In this document: one piece after another, positions 48,001 to 56,979 of the stretch
Numbering within the stretch: the first letter of the stretch is position 1
Layout: each line of letters opens with the position of its first letter
Origin: Methylophaga sp.
Lineage (GTDB): Bacteria; Pseudomonadota; Gammaproteobacteria; Nitrosococcales; Methylophagaceae
Assembly (NCBI GenBank): GCA_002706095.1
Contig: PAJP01000023.1
Span: 124,001 to 188,000, forward strand
Length of the DNA stretch: 64,000 nt
Direction: 5' to 3'
Notes under the pieces: generated by a model
Databases searched by the model: none
What the model was told of the DNA's origin: nothing
What the model saw: only the letters and a program-made list of their open reading frames with translations
Position numbers and translations under genes: made by a program

Positions 48001-48335
48001 AGCAATCCGGGGTCATCGCTCATCAGATTTTCGAGACTGTTGAGCTTGTCCCGGATTTTTTCACGCGTGGCCAATTTCTCGCGCGCAGCGAGAGGCAGAT
48101 CTGTAAATAGTATGACTTGTTTGTCTATCAAGGTATTGATCAAATCTTCCAACACCCGGATCAAAGATAAGTCTGATGCGTTAAGCGCAGACAGACTATC
48201 TGCTTTGTTTTCTGATTGTGTTAAATAAGCGACCAGTTCGTCAGAGTTTACTGATAGCTTTTCTGTTGCGCCAGCTTGAGGGTTATCGTAAACAGCAATG
48301 ATGTCAGCTGTTTCGTCTCTTTCTACATAAACCAT
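47997..48335 (-). CDS. Conserved small protein of unknown function
   Basis: The 112-residue acidic protein starts VYVERDETADIIAVYDNP and has LSLIRVLEDLINTLIDKQVILFTDLPLAAREKL in the centre. This pattern resembles a small family widespread in gammaproteobacteria and often misannotated as tryptophan synthase beta subunit-like. It has no signal peptide or membrane segment. Charged helical sequence with a hydrophobic core suggests a compact cytoplasmic protein. Its stop codon overlaps that of der on the opposite strand, and it is divergent from the secretion genes. The function is not known. Confidence 0.8.
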   Translation of the reverse strand: MVYVERDETADIIAVYDNPQAGATEKLSVNSDELVAYLTQSENKADSLSALNASDLSLIRVLEDLINTLIDKQVILFTDLPLAAREKLATREKIRDKLNSLENLMSDDPGLL

Positions 48336-48451
48336 ATCTATTCATGACCCCATTAATGTAATGCCATAGCACATTATGGCGTGATATGCTTTACAGTAAA
48401 CTAAAAAACTGTGAAACTCATCAAGTTTATTAACTTACTATTGTTAAGAAG

Positions 48452-50632
48452 ATGTATACGGAGTCTGTCATCAACACAAATAAAAAAGAGCAGTGGGATG
48501 CTCAGGATAGCTACCGTACTCATGATGATCCGTTACTGGCCTGCCTGACGGTTCTCGCCAAAATTCTTAATAAACCACATAGTCCAGAATCGTTGATTGC
48601 TGGTCTGCCCCTTGTTGATAATAAACTTTCACCCTCTTTATTCAGTCGCGCTGCAGACCGTGCGGGCTTGTCTTCTCGCATAGTGAAGAGAAAACTGACA
48701 AAAATCTCAAATCTTGTTTTGCCGGCTATCCTTTTATTGGATAATGCAAATGCCTGCATTCTCCTTGAAATCAACAAAACAAAAGCAAAAGTTATTTTCC
48801 CTGAAACAGGTGAAGGGGAGTCCGAGCTCTCTCTTGATGAATTAGCAGAGCAATATTCGGGATACAGTATCTTTATCAAACCTGTTCATCACTTTGATAA
48901 ACGAACAGAATTCTCTGCTATACCGCGTTCTGAACATTGGTTCTGGGGCACAATTTTGCGTTTCTGGCCCATCTACGGCCAAGTATTTATTGCATCCATC
49001 CTGGTGAATAGTTTTGCTCTGGCTTCACCTTTATTTGTGATGAATGTCTATGACCGTGTTGTGCCAAATAATGCCACAGAAACACTGTGGGTATTAGCCA
49101 TTGGTGTCGCCACTGTATTTGTCTTTGAGTTATTACTGCGCACACTTCGTGCGTATTTTATTGATATAGCCAGTAAAAAAGCAGATGTGATTCTTTCCGC
49201 CACTATTTTTGAAAAAGTGATGGCGGTAAAAATGTCCGCGCGGTCGAATTCTGTCGGGTCATTCGCCAACAGTATGCAAGAGTTCGAATCGTTCAGAGAG
49301 TTTTTTACATCGGCGACACTGACAACCTTGGTTGATTTGCCATTTTCATTATTATTTATTGCTGTTATCTGGCTGGTAGCAGGGCCTGTCGCGTATATAC
49401 CTTTAGCCGTTATACCTCTGACGATACTAGTGAGTTTGATTATTCAGTTCCCTTTATCAAAAACGATTCAACATTTATTCAGGCATTCCGGACAGAGAAG
49501 TTCGACATTAATTGAAACGCTTACCGGCTTGGAGACTATCAAGAGTATTGGTGCAGAGACTCCTATTCAGCGTAAATGGGAGCAGACGGTTGGTTTTATG
49601 ACGAAATACAGCCAACGCGCACGTATTTTATCTGCCACGGCGATCAACTTTACTTCCTTCCTGCAACAGATGGCATCCATCACCGTTGTTGTGTTTGGTG
49701 TGTATTTAATTACAGAAAATGAAATCACTATGGGGGCCTTAATTGCCAGCACTATTTTGACAGGGCGTGCATTAGCTCCGATGGCACAGTTAGCCGGGAT
49801 ATTGACTCGATATCATCAATCTAAAGCGGCGTTGAGTTCATTGAATAGCTTGATGGCATTGCCTGTTGAAAGACCATCTGGACGAGAGTTTCTGCATCGG
49901 CCTGAATTCAAGGGTGGCATTGAATTTAAAAAGGTGAGCTTTCGTTATCCAGAACAACCCATTGATGCTTTATCTGATGTCTCTTTTAAGATTAATGCTG
50001 GAGAAAAGGTGGCATTTATAGGCCGCATTGGTTCTGGGAAAAGTACCATTGAAAAACTCATGCTGGGTTTGTATGAGCCTAATGAAGGCTCTATTTTGTT
50101 GGACGGTACTGATATTCGACAGGTCGATCCTGTCGATCTAAGAAAGAATGTTGGCTACGCACCACAGGACGTCGTACTGTTCTACGGCAGTATTCGTGAA
50201 AATATCACCATGGTGGCTCCCTTCGCTGAAGATCATGAAGTATTAAAAGCGGCGGACATTGCGGGGGTGACGGAATTTGTCAATCGACACCCATCGGGTT
50301 TTGATATGCCTGTCGGGGAGAGAGGTGAAGGTTTATCCGGTGGACAGCGTCAAAGCGTAGCCGTTGCCAGAGCATTGTTGTTAAATTCACCTGTTGTGAT
50401 GCTGGATGAACCCACTAATGCCATGGACAACAGTACAGAAGAACGTTTTAAAGCCAAATTAGCAGAGCACATTGAGGATAAGACCCTTCTACTGGTGACT
50501 CATAAAGCCTCACTTTTGAGTTTAGTTGATAGAGTGATCGTGATGGATCAAGGGAATATTGTTGCCGATGGCTCCCGGGAACAAATTCTGTCTGCCCTTA
50601 AAAATGGTCATATTAAAGTGAGTAAGGGCTAG
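48452..50632 (+). CDS. Type I secretion ABC exporter, LapB-type permease/ATPase
   Basis: The 726-residue protein has an N-terminal C39-like domain (about 1-145) lacking an evident full protease triad, as in exporters of large RTX adhesins. Six membrane helices (about 165-445) follow, starting at RSEHWFWGTILRFWPIY. The ATPase domain has Walker A GRIGSGKST near 523, LSGGQRQ near 628 and MLDEPTNAMD near 649. These features identify a LapB/LssB-type exporter. It would work with the fusion protein at 50635 and the TolC-like protein at 52759. No substrate gene is adjacent. Confidence 0.93.
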   Translation: MYTESVINTNKKEQWDAQDSYRTHDDPLLACLTVLAKILNKPHSPESLIAGLPLVDNKLSPSLFSRAADRAGLSSRIVKRKLTKISNLVLPAILLLDNANACILLEINKTKAKVIFPETGEGESELSLDELAEQYSGYSIFIKPVHHFDKRTEFSAIPRSEHWFWGTILRFWPIYGQVFIASILVNSFALASPLFVMNVYDRVVPNNATETLWVLAIGVATVFVFELLLRTLRAYFIDIASKKADVILSATIFEKVMAVKMSARSNSVGSFANSMQEFESFREFFTSATLTTLVDLPFSLLFIAVIWLVAGPVAYIPLAVIPLTILVSLIIQFPLSKTIQHLFRHSGQRSSTLIETLTGLETIKSIGAETPIQRKWEQTVGFMTKYSQRARILSATAINFTSFLQQMASITVVVFGVYLITENEITMGALIASTILTGRALAPMAQLAGILTRYHQSKAALSSLNSLMALPVERPSGREFLHRPEFKGGIEFKKVSFRYPEQPIDALSDVSFKINAGEKVAFIGRIGSGKSTIEKLMLGLYEPNEGSILLDGTDIRQVDPVDLRKNVGYAPQDVVLFYGSIRENITMVAPFAEDHEVLKAADIAGVTEFVNRHPSGFDMPVGERGEGLSGGQRQSVAVARALLLNSPVVMLDEPTNAMDNSTEERFKAKLAEHIEDKTLLLVTHKASLLSLVDRVIVMDQGNIVADGSREQILSALKNGHIKVSKG

Positions 50633-50634
50633 TT

Positions 50635-51966
50635 ATGGCTTGGTTCAAAAAAACGCATTCAGACGATCTGGAGTTCATGTCAGAAGTCAGTGCCGCTTCA
50701 CTGGAAAGTTCATCTCGAGTTGGTCACTCTTTACTACTGCTTACAGCACTGTTTTTCATCTGCGCTTTCTGGTGGGCCAGTATTACAGAGTTAGATGAAG
50801 TGACGCGGGGGCAGGGTAAAGTTATTCCATCCAGTAAAGTTCAAGTCATACAGAATCTGGAAGGTGGTATTCTCTCTGAAGTATTGGTACATGAAGGAGA
50901 CATCGTCAATAAAGATGATGTATTACTTAAGATTGACGATACGCGCTTTTCCTCGTCTTTTCGTGAAACCCAGTTAAAGTACTGGGAGTTACTGGCTCGT
51001 AAAGTACGATTGACGGCCGAAATGGAAGGCAAACCATTAGAGTTACCTGAAGAAGTCCTAAAACAACAACCTGCCTTAGCTGCTAGTGAACGCGCACTCT
51101 ATCAATCACGCCAACTTGAATTACAAAGTAATATTGATGTTCTTGAGCAACAAGTAAAACAACGACAACAAGAGCTGTTAGAAAACCAGGCGAAGCTCAA
51201 TAAGCTGACAACGAGTTATGATTTGAGCCGCCAAGAGCTGGAAATGTCTGAGCCATTGGTCTCTGTGGGCGTTATATCTGAAGTTGAATTATTAAGACTT
51301 AAACGAGCGACCAATGATTTACGTGGCGAAATGGAAACGACCAGGTTAGCGATTCCTCGTATCCGGTCAACACTTAACGAAGCCAAACAAAAAATAAAAG
51401 ATACGACGCTGAGATTCAAATCAGAAGCAGCATCTCAGCTTAGTGAGGTACAGTCTGAATTAGCCATAACCAAAGAAACAACGACTTCTCAGGAGGATAG
51501 AGTGAGGCGTACCTTGGTGCGTTCGCCTGTGAAGGGTAAGATAAAGCAGTTAAAAATTAATACCGTTGGTGGGGTTATACAACCAGGAATGGATTTGGTT
51601 GAAATTGTGCCAGTGGAAGATAATTTATTAATTGAAACCAATATCCGTCCTTCGGATATTGCTTTTTTAAGTCCAGGCCAACAAGCGATGGTGAAATTGA
51701 CGGCATATGATTTTTCCATTTATGGTGGACTTCCTGCTACATTAGAGAGAATAAGTGCTGATACAATTACAAATGATGAGGGAGAGAGTTTTTATCTGAT
51801 TTATTTAAGAACAGATAAAAGCTACATAGAGAGTAGTAAAGGTCCATTAGAGATTATTCCAGGTATGACTGTGACAGTTGATATTCTTACGGGTAAAAAA
51901 ACAGTGCTGGATTATTTGTTTAAACCGATACTCAAAGCTAAAAATGAGGCGATGAGAGAACGTTGA
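50635..51966 (+). CDS. Type I secretion membrane fusion protein (HlyD/LapC family)
   Basis: The 443-residue protein has a cytoplasmic N-terminus, one membrane helix at about 30-50 (LLLLTALFFICAFWWASI) and VTRGQGKVIPSSKVQVIQNLEGGILSEVLVHEGD, the first half of a lipoyl domain. A long coiled-coil (about 140-290) spans the periplasm. The second lipoyl half is VRSPVKGKIKQLKINTVGGVI, followed by a C-terminal beta-barrel. It links the ABC exporter to the outer-membrane channel. It begins two bases after the exporter stop codon and overlaps the regulator gene by four bases. Confidence 0.93.
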   Translation: MAWFKKTHSDDLEFMSEVSAASLESSSRVGHSLLLLTALFFICAFWWASITELDEVTRGQGKVIPSSKVQVIQNLEGGILSEVLVHEGDIVNKDDVLLKIDDTRFSSSFRETQLKYWELLARKVRLTAEMEGKPLELPEEVLKQQPALAASERALYQSRQLELQSNIDVLEQQVKQRQQELLENQAKLNKLTTSYDLSRQELEMSEPLVSVGVISEVELLRLKRATNDLRGEMETTRLAIPRIRSTLNEAKQKIKDTTLRFKSEAASQLSEVQSELAITKETTTSQEDRVRRTLVRSPVKGKIKQLKINTVGGVIQPGMDLVEIVPVEDNLLIETNIRPSDIAFLSPGQQAMVKLTAYDFSIYGGLPATLERISADTITNDEGESFYLIYLRTDKSYIESSKGPLEIIPGMTVTVDILTGKKTVLDYLFKPILKAKNEAMRER

Positions 51967-52634
51967 TTAATCCGACCATGCCCACCATGCCAGTGAAGGC
52001 AGACAATCCAATGCTTTATTGCATCGGTCAAGATGCAAATCAACTTGTGCATATTAAACAGATTTTGTCTGAGCAATATGATGTGCATGATTTTTCATGT
52101 GTTGATGACGCACAGTCGGCACTTGCTCAGAAACAACCGAATCTTATTTTATGTCACTTGAGCTGTCTAAATAGTGAGGATCAATCTTTATTCAGTCACA
52201 GTGACGCCAGCGCAGAACGTGTACGGGTGCTTATTTTAGGTCCAAAATTGTCTGTATTGGAACAGATATCCATTTTAAAGCAAGGGGCCAGAGGCTATTT
52301 TCAGGAAGAGTTACTGGATGATAAGTTGCTGATAGCAATTGAATTAATTCAGAGGGGTGAAGTCTGGGTCGAGCGTCATGTGATTGCCGGTCTGATTGAT
52401 GAGCTAAATCATGCGCCAACACTCTCAAGCGAACAGCAGCAAAAACTCGATAGCTTATCCCGGAAAGAATTAGAAGTCGCTGAGCTAGTGAGTCACGGGG
52501 CGACAAATAAAATGATCGCCAGAACAATGAACATTACAGAAAGAACCGTCAAAGCACATTTAACAGCCATTTTCCAAAAGATGAATATCCCGGATAGGTT
52601 GTCACTGGCTATATTTTTCAGAGATTTGCGTTAG
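51963..52634 (+). CDS. LuxR/NarL-type regulator with degenerate receiver domain
   Basis: The 223-residue protein has a C-terminal LuxR-type helix-turn-helix (about 158-223: LSRKELEVAELVSHGATNKMIARTMNITERTVKAHLTAIFQKM). Its N-terminal domain resembles a receiver. The position of the phospho-accepting Asp is occupied by His65 (PNLILCHLSCL), so ordinary phosphorelay is unlikely. It starts with TTG at the stop codon of the fusion-protein gene, making it part of the secretion operon. It may control this operon or its unseen substrate through some non-phosphorylation signal. Confidence 0.85.
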   Translation: MINPTMPTMPVKADNPMLYCIGQDANQLVHIKQILSEQYDVHDFSCVDDAQSALAQKQPNLILCHLSCLNSEDQSLFSHSDASAERVRVLILGPKLSVLEQISILKQGARGYFQEELLDDKLLIAIELIQRGEVWVERHVIAGLIDELNHAPTLSSEQQQKLDSLSRKELEVAELVSHGATNKMIARTMNITERTVKAHLTAIFQKMNIPDRLSLAIFFRDLR

Positions 52635-52758
52635 TTATATCAAACGACAAAATGTTATGTTTTAATACATCATGTCATTTTTAAGCACAATGGAATAAAG
52701 CTTAGGTCAGTCAGTGAGCGTATTACGCTCCGACTGAAGAGGATTAGGATTTGAAGTG

Positions 52759-54078
52759 ATGAAGAAAAATTTAGTTTTAACTCTACCTCTTTGGGTAATG
52801 ATATCGAGTGTATCAGCTCAAACGTTGCAGAGTGCAGTGATGACAACTATCGAGTCTAATCCTGATATTTTAGCGGCAGCGAGTGAAAGACAAGCTGTTT
52901 CCAAAGAAGTTGACCAAGCCCGTGCAGGTTATTATCCAACGCTTGATCTCGCATTAGGTACTGGTTGGGAAATGACGGATAATCCTAATACGCGTTCTTC
53001 AGGTCGTGGTGAAGTCAGACTAAATAGAGATGAAGCCAGCTTACAACTTCGTCAAATGCTTTTCGATGGTATGGAAACCAAAAATGAAGTGTTGAGACAA
53101 GAGTACAGGACTAACTCACGCGCCTCAGCGGTGTACAGTGCTGCTGAGAATACCGGCCTGGAGGCTGTTGATGCCTATCTGAATGTGTTGCGACAACAAA
53201 ACATTGTCGAATTGGCTCAGACCAACCTTGAAGCTCACCAAAGAACACATGATCAAATCGTTTTACGAAGTGAACGCGGGGTTGGACGTGGTGCGGATAT
53301 GGACCAGAGCCTGGGTCGTCTGGCATTGGCAGAAGCCAATCTAATGGAAGAAGAAAGTAAATTGCGGGATGCTGAAACCGCGTTTATCAGAGTCGTTGGT
53401 GAAGCACCGGAGTCACTGGAGCAGCCTGAAGTACCAGGTGAGTTTATCCCTGATAATTTAGAAGAGGCTATCGCTAAAGCCGTTGATCATCACCCAACAT
53501 TGAGACTAGCAAACTTTGACTTAGAATCAGCCAGAGCACAGCATGCCACAGCGAAAGCGCCTTTTTACCCAGATCTACATTTGGAAGTAGGCACTCGTGC
53601 TGATCATAATATCGATGGTCAAGTGGGCACAGATAAAGACGTTACAGCTATGCTCAGGTTGCGTTATAACTTACTCAATGGTGGCCGTGACTCTGCGAGA
53701 CGTGAGGAAACCGCCTTTCTTATTAACCAGGCCGCTGAAATCCGTAATAACACTTATCGTGAAGTGGAAGAGAGCACCAGGCTCTCATGGAATGCCTGGG
53801 AGACGGTCAAGCGTCAGATGTCATATCGGCAGCAGCATGTTGATTCAAGTAGAAAGTCACGTGATGCCTACAGACAACAATTCAGCCTTGGACAGCGCAC
53901 ATTGCTGGATTTATTAGATTCTGAAAATGAAGTGTTTAGAGCGGAGACAGCACTGGTGAATACATCATATGATGAGTTGTATGCGCAGTATCGTATTTTG
54001 AACAGTATGGGCCTTCTGTTGGAAGGCTTGAATATTAAAGCCCCTGAAACTGCACAAACTATTGCTATACAACAGTAA
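52759..54078 (+). CDS. TolC-family outer-membrane channel (LapE-like)
   Basis: The protein of about 439 residues has a signal peptide (KKNLVLTLPLWVMISSVSA) and the duplicated TolC-type helical repeats, including QTLQSAVMTTIESNPDILAA and GRGADMDQSLGRLALAEANL. SLGQRTLLDLLDSENEVFRAE near the C-terminus is typical of type I secretion outer-membrane proteins. AGGA lies nine bases before ATG 52759; an adjoining GTG at 52756 is possible. It follows the regulator by 124 bases and is followed by a terminator, ending the secretion operon. Confidence 0.92.
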   Translation: MKKNLVLTLPLWVMISSVSAQTLQSAVMTTIESNPDILAAASERQAVSKEVDQARAGYYPTLDLALGTGWEMTDNPNTRSSGRGEVRLNRDEASLQLRQMLFDGMETKNEVLRQEYRTNSRASAVYSAAENTGLEAVDAYLNVLRQQNIVELAQTNLEAHQRTHDQIVLRSERGVGRGADMDQSLGRLALAEANLMEEESKLRDAETAFIRVVGEAPESLEQPEVPGEFIPDNLEEAIAKAVDHHPTLRLANFDLESARAQHATAKAPFYPDLHLEVGTRADHNIDGQVGTDKDVTAMLRLRYNLLNGGRDSARREETAFLINQAAEIRNNTYREVEESTRLSWNAWETVKRQMSYRQQHVDSSRKSRDAYRQQFSLGQRTLLDLLDSENEVFRAETALVNTSYDELYAQYRILNSMGLLLEGLNIKAPETAQTIAIQQ

Positions 54079-54101
54079 ATTAGAATTTATTGATTATTTT
54101 G

Positions 54102-54127
54102 GCCACGGTCGTAACCGTGGCTTTTTT
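54102..54127 (+). terminator. Rho-independent terminator after TolC-like gene
   Basis: GCCACGGT / ACCGTGGC with a CGTA loop is followed by six T. It closes the type I secretion operon ahead of fabA. Confidence 0.9.
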
Positions 54128-54214
54128 ATATATATGGGAATGACGTTTTTTTCTGGTTTAGAAACGATCGTGGTATTATACGGGGCCCAATTGGCGGGAT
54201 AATTAAGAGAATTC

Positions 54215-54730
54215 ATGAGTAAGCAATCATCATTTACATACGAAGAATTATTGCAATGTGGACACGGCGAAATGTTTGGTCCTGGCAATGCCCAACTCCC
54301 CATACCCAATATGCTGATGATGGATCGCATTACTCATATTGCAAATACGGGTGGCGCTTACGGCAAAGGCGAAATCATTGCCGAGTTGGATATTCATCCT
54401 GATCTTTGGTTTTTTGATTGCCATTTCCCCGGTGATCCGGTCATGCCAGGGTGTTTAGGCCTGGATGCAATGTGGCAACTAGTCGGATTCTTCTTAGCTT
54501 GGGATGGTAACCCAGGTCGAGGACGGGCTTTGGGCTCAGGTGAAGTGAAATTTACCGGACAAGTCTTACCTACAGCCAAAAAAGTGACTTACCGTATTGA
54601 TTTAAAACGTGTTATTGCACGCAAGCTAGTTCTGGCTATTGCTGATGGCACGGTATCTGTGGATGGGCGCGATATCTATACTGCAAAAGATTTACGCGTT
54701 GGTCTGTTTACATCAACCGATGATTTTTAG
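54215..54730 (+). CDS. fabA: 3-hydroxydecanoyl-ACP dehydratase/isomerase
   Basis: FabA dehydrates 3-hydroxydecanoyl-ACP and isomerises the product, starting unsaturated fatty-acid synthesis. The 171-residue protein has the active-site segment [21 protein letters not shown] with His and Asp, and [24 protein letters not shown] lies before the ATG. fabB follows after nine bases, the standard pair for anaerobic unsaturated fatty-acid synthesis in gammaproteobacteria. A possible -10 TATTAT is at 54174-54179. Confidence 0.98.
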   Translation: MSKQSSFTYEELLQCGHGEMFGPGNAQLPIPNMLMMDRITHIANTGGAYGKGEIIAELDIHPDLWFFDCHFPGDPVMPGCLGLDAMWQLVGFFLAWDGNPGRGRALGSGEVKFTGQVLPTAKKVTYRIDLKRVIARKLVLAIADGTVSVDGRDIYTAKDLRVGLFTSTDDF

Positions 54731-54739
54731 GATGTCATA

Positions 54740-55957
54740 ATGAAACGTGTTGTCGTTACAGGGTTAGGTATCACTTCTTGCTTAGGACTTGATGCCCAAA
54801 CAGTGACAGAGTCTCTTCGCCATGGCCGCTCGGGCATTCGCTTCAAACAAGAATATGCGGATATGGGCTTTCGTAGCCATGTTGCGGGTACCATCGATAT
54901 TGATTTTAAAGAATACATAGACCGTAAAACATTACGTTTCATGGGTGATGCTGCAGCTTATGCCTACATCGCCATGGAGCAAGCGATTGCCGATGCGGGG
55001 TTAAGTGAAGAGCAGGTGTCGAATATCCGAACTGGTCTTATTATGGGATCCGGTGGTGCTTCCTCTTCAAATCAAGTTGAAGCAGCCGACATCCTGCGTG
55101 AAAAAGGTTTAAAACGTATTGGGCCTTATCGCGTTACCCAAGTGATGGGTAGTACAACCTCAGCTTGTCTTGCCACGCCTTTCAAAATTAAAGGGGTCAA
55201 TTACTCTATGTCATCCGCTTGTGCGACCAGTGCACACTGTATCGGTACGGCTATGGAGCAAATTCAACTAGGCAAACAAGATATTGTCTTTGCTGGTGGT
55301 GGGGAAGAAGAACATTGGTCAATGAGCTCTTTATTCGATGCAATGGGCGCTTTATCCACCAAGTACAATGATACGCCAGAAAAAGCATCGCGTGCCTATG
55401 ATGCTGACCGTGATGGTTTTGTTATCGCTGGTGGCGGTGGTGTACTCGTACTCGAAGAATACGAACATGCCAAAGCACGTGGTGCCAAAATCTATGCTGA
55501 ATTGACCGGTTACGGTGCTACATCAGATGGTTACGATATGGTGGCCCCATCAGGTGAAGGAGCGATGCGTTGTATGCAGCTGGCGATGTCTACGAGTCGC
55601 GGCAAAGTGCAATATATCAATGCACATGGTACCAGTACGCCTGTAGGTGATTTAGCCGAGCTAGGCGCTATTAAAAAGACATTTGGCGCGGATATGCCTG
55701 CCGTTGGCTCAACAAAATCATTATCAGGTCATTCTTTAGGTGCTGCCGGGGTTCAGGAAGCGATCTATAGTCTGTTGATGCTAGAAAATGATTTTCTTGC
55801 TGCATCAGCCAATATTGAAACATTAGATCCCGAAGCGGAAGGCATGCCTATTCTTCGGGAACGCGTGGATAACGCTGGACTGACGACAGTAATGTCGAAC
55901 AGTTTTGGCTTTGGTGGCACCAATGCCTGTCTGGTGTTCGAGAAACTGGATGATTAA
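54740..55957 (+). CDS. fabB: 3-oxoacyl-ACP synthase I
   Basis: FabB elongates unsaturated acyl-ACP. The 405-residue thiolase-fold protein has the catalytic Cys in [12 protein letters not shown] near residue 162, histidines in [12 protein letters not shown] and [17 protein letters not shown], and the glycine-rich [14 protein letters not shown] end. Length and motifs are standard for KAS I. It is the last gene of the fabAB operon and ends just before a strong terminator. Confidence 0.98.
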   Translation: MKRVVVTGLGITSCLGLDAQTVTESLRHGRSGIRFKQEYADMGFRSHVAGTIDIDFKEYIDRKTLRFMGDAAAYAYIAMEQAIADAGLSEEQVSNIRTGLIMGSGGASSSNQVEAADILREKGLKRIGPYRVTQVMGSTTSACLATPFKIKGVNYSMSSACATSAHCIGTAMEQIQLGKQDIVFAGGGEEEHWSMSSLFDAMGALSTKYNDTPEKASRAYDADRDGFVIAGGGGVLVLEEYEHAKARGAKIYAELTGYGATSDGYDMVAPSGEGAMRCMQLAMSTSRGKVQYINAHGTSTPVGDLAELGAIKKTFGADMPAVGSTKSLSGHSLGAAGVQEAIYSLLMLENDFLAASANIETLDPEAEGMPILRERVDNAGLTTVMSNSFGFGGTNACLVFEKLDD

Positions 55958-55960
55958 AGA

Positions 55961-55988
55961 AAAAAGCCACCTTTCGGTGGCTTTTTTT
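55961..55988. terminator. Rho-independent terminator, bidirectional
   Basis: AAAAAGCCACC / GGTGGCTTTTT with a TTTC loop and flanking A- and T-runs serves fabB (+) and the small converging gene at 55987-56160 (-). The stop codon of the small gene overlaps the T-run. Confidence 0.9.
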
Positions 55989-56160
55989 ATTGTAGATCGT
56001 CGTCAGTGACTGGACCGCGCTTACCCGCATTGGCTTCTTGTATCAGTGTGATCAGTAATTGTTTCTTATCAGGATCATCAAGATATTTTGAGCTGAAGGT
56101 AATGCCAAATTTATCGGCATATTGTTTCACTAGCATCACCAAAATTGTTTCGTCTTCCAC
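55987..56160 (-). CDS. Small 57-residue protein of unknown function
   Basis: This short - strand gene runs from GTG at 56160 to TAA at 55987. GGAG sits six bases before the GTG, and an in-frame stop lies about 40 bases upstream. The product begins VEDETILVMLVKQYADKFG and ends GKRGPVTDDDLQ: an acidic, mainly helical cytoplasmic protein with a regular hydrophobic pattern. It shares the fabB terminator and is divergent from the hydrolase gene. Coding character is good (sensible residue composition, ribosome site, terminator), but I do not recognise a family. A + strand open frame over the same region is its shadow. Confidence 0.72.
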   Translation of the reverse strand: MEDETILVMLVKQYADKFGITFSSKYLDDPDKKQLLITLIQEANAGKRGPVTDDDLQ

Positions 56161-56214
56161 ATCAGGCTCCAGTTTATTTAAATTGTTCGATTATAACGTT
56201 TCAACAAGCTATCA

Positions 56215-56979
56215 ATGAAATTGCATTATCAAGAAAGTGGTGAAGGTACGCCTTTAATTATTATCCACGGCTTATTTGGTTCAGCGGATAACTGGCGCAG
56301 TATGGCAAAGTATTTTTCGCGCTTTTACCATGTTATTAGCGTCGACTTACGTAATCATGGACGTTCACCTCACAGTAAACAGCAGGATTTCACTGTCATG
56401 GCTGAAGATATCAAAGAGTTGTGTGAGGCCATGGAGTTAGGGCAAGTATCTATTCTTGGTCACTCTCTTGGTGGCAAAGTAGCAATGATGTTTGCGGGCA
56501 TGTATCCAGAGCAAGTATCTAAATTAATTGTGGTAGATATAGCGCCACGTCAATACTTCAGTGCGCATACACCACTGATGGATGCCATGATGGCGCTCGA
56601 TTTGTCTCAGTTTACCCGCCGAGGTGAAATCGATGATGCATTGGCTCAATCTATTCCTGATAAGGCTGTTCGTCAGTTTCTACTGATGAGTTTAAGTTCT
56701 GAAGACGAGACTTTTCAATGGCGGATTAATCTGCCTGCGTTAAAAGCGAATTATCCTGAGTTAATGGCTGCAGTGTGTGAGGACATAACATTCACCATGC
56801 CAAGCTTATTTGTTTATGGTGAATTATCAGACTATGTCACTGAGGAGGATCGGCAACAGATTTCTTCACAGTTTGTACATGCAGAATTTAATGGCATAGA
56901 AAAGGCAGGTCATTGGGTTCAGGCTGAACGACCACAACAGTTTAAAAAAGTGGTAGAGGAGTTCTTGCAGAATGATTGA
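56215..56979 (+). CDS. Alpha/beta hydrolase, YbfF-like esterase
   Basis: The 254-residue protein starts MKLHYQESGEGTPLIIIHGLFGSADNW, with the oxyanion HGLFGS motif. The nucleophile elbow is GHSLGGKVAMMF with Ser near residue 84. VDIAPRQY follows, and the catalytic His is in IEKAGHWVQAERP near the C-terminus. These match the YbfF group of acyl-CoA/carboxyl esterases. Natural substrates of the group are unclear. Its stop codon lies inside the first codons of the next gene, an eight-base overlap. Confidence 0.92.
   Translation: MKLHYQESGEGTPLIIIHGLFGSADNWRSMAKYFSRFYHVISVDLRNHGRSPHSKQQDFTVMAEDIKELCEAMELGQVSILGHSLGGKVAMMFAGMYPEQVSKLIVVDIAPRQYFSAHTPLMDAMMALDLSQFTRRGEIDDALAQSIPDKAVRQFLLMSLSSEDETFQWRINLPALKANYPELMAAVCEDITFTMPSLFVYGELSDYVTEEDRQQISSQFVHAEFNGIEKAGHWVQAERPQQFKKVVEEFLQND

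Noticed and set aside
56006..56218. 70-codon + strand frame after fabB
   Set aside because: It is the shadow of the 57-residue - strand gene, which has the ribosome site, the terminator and better composition.
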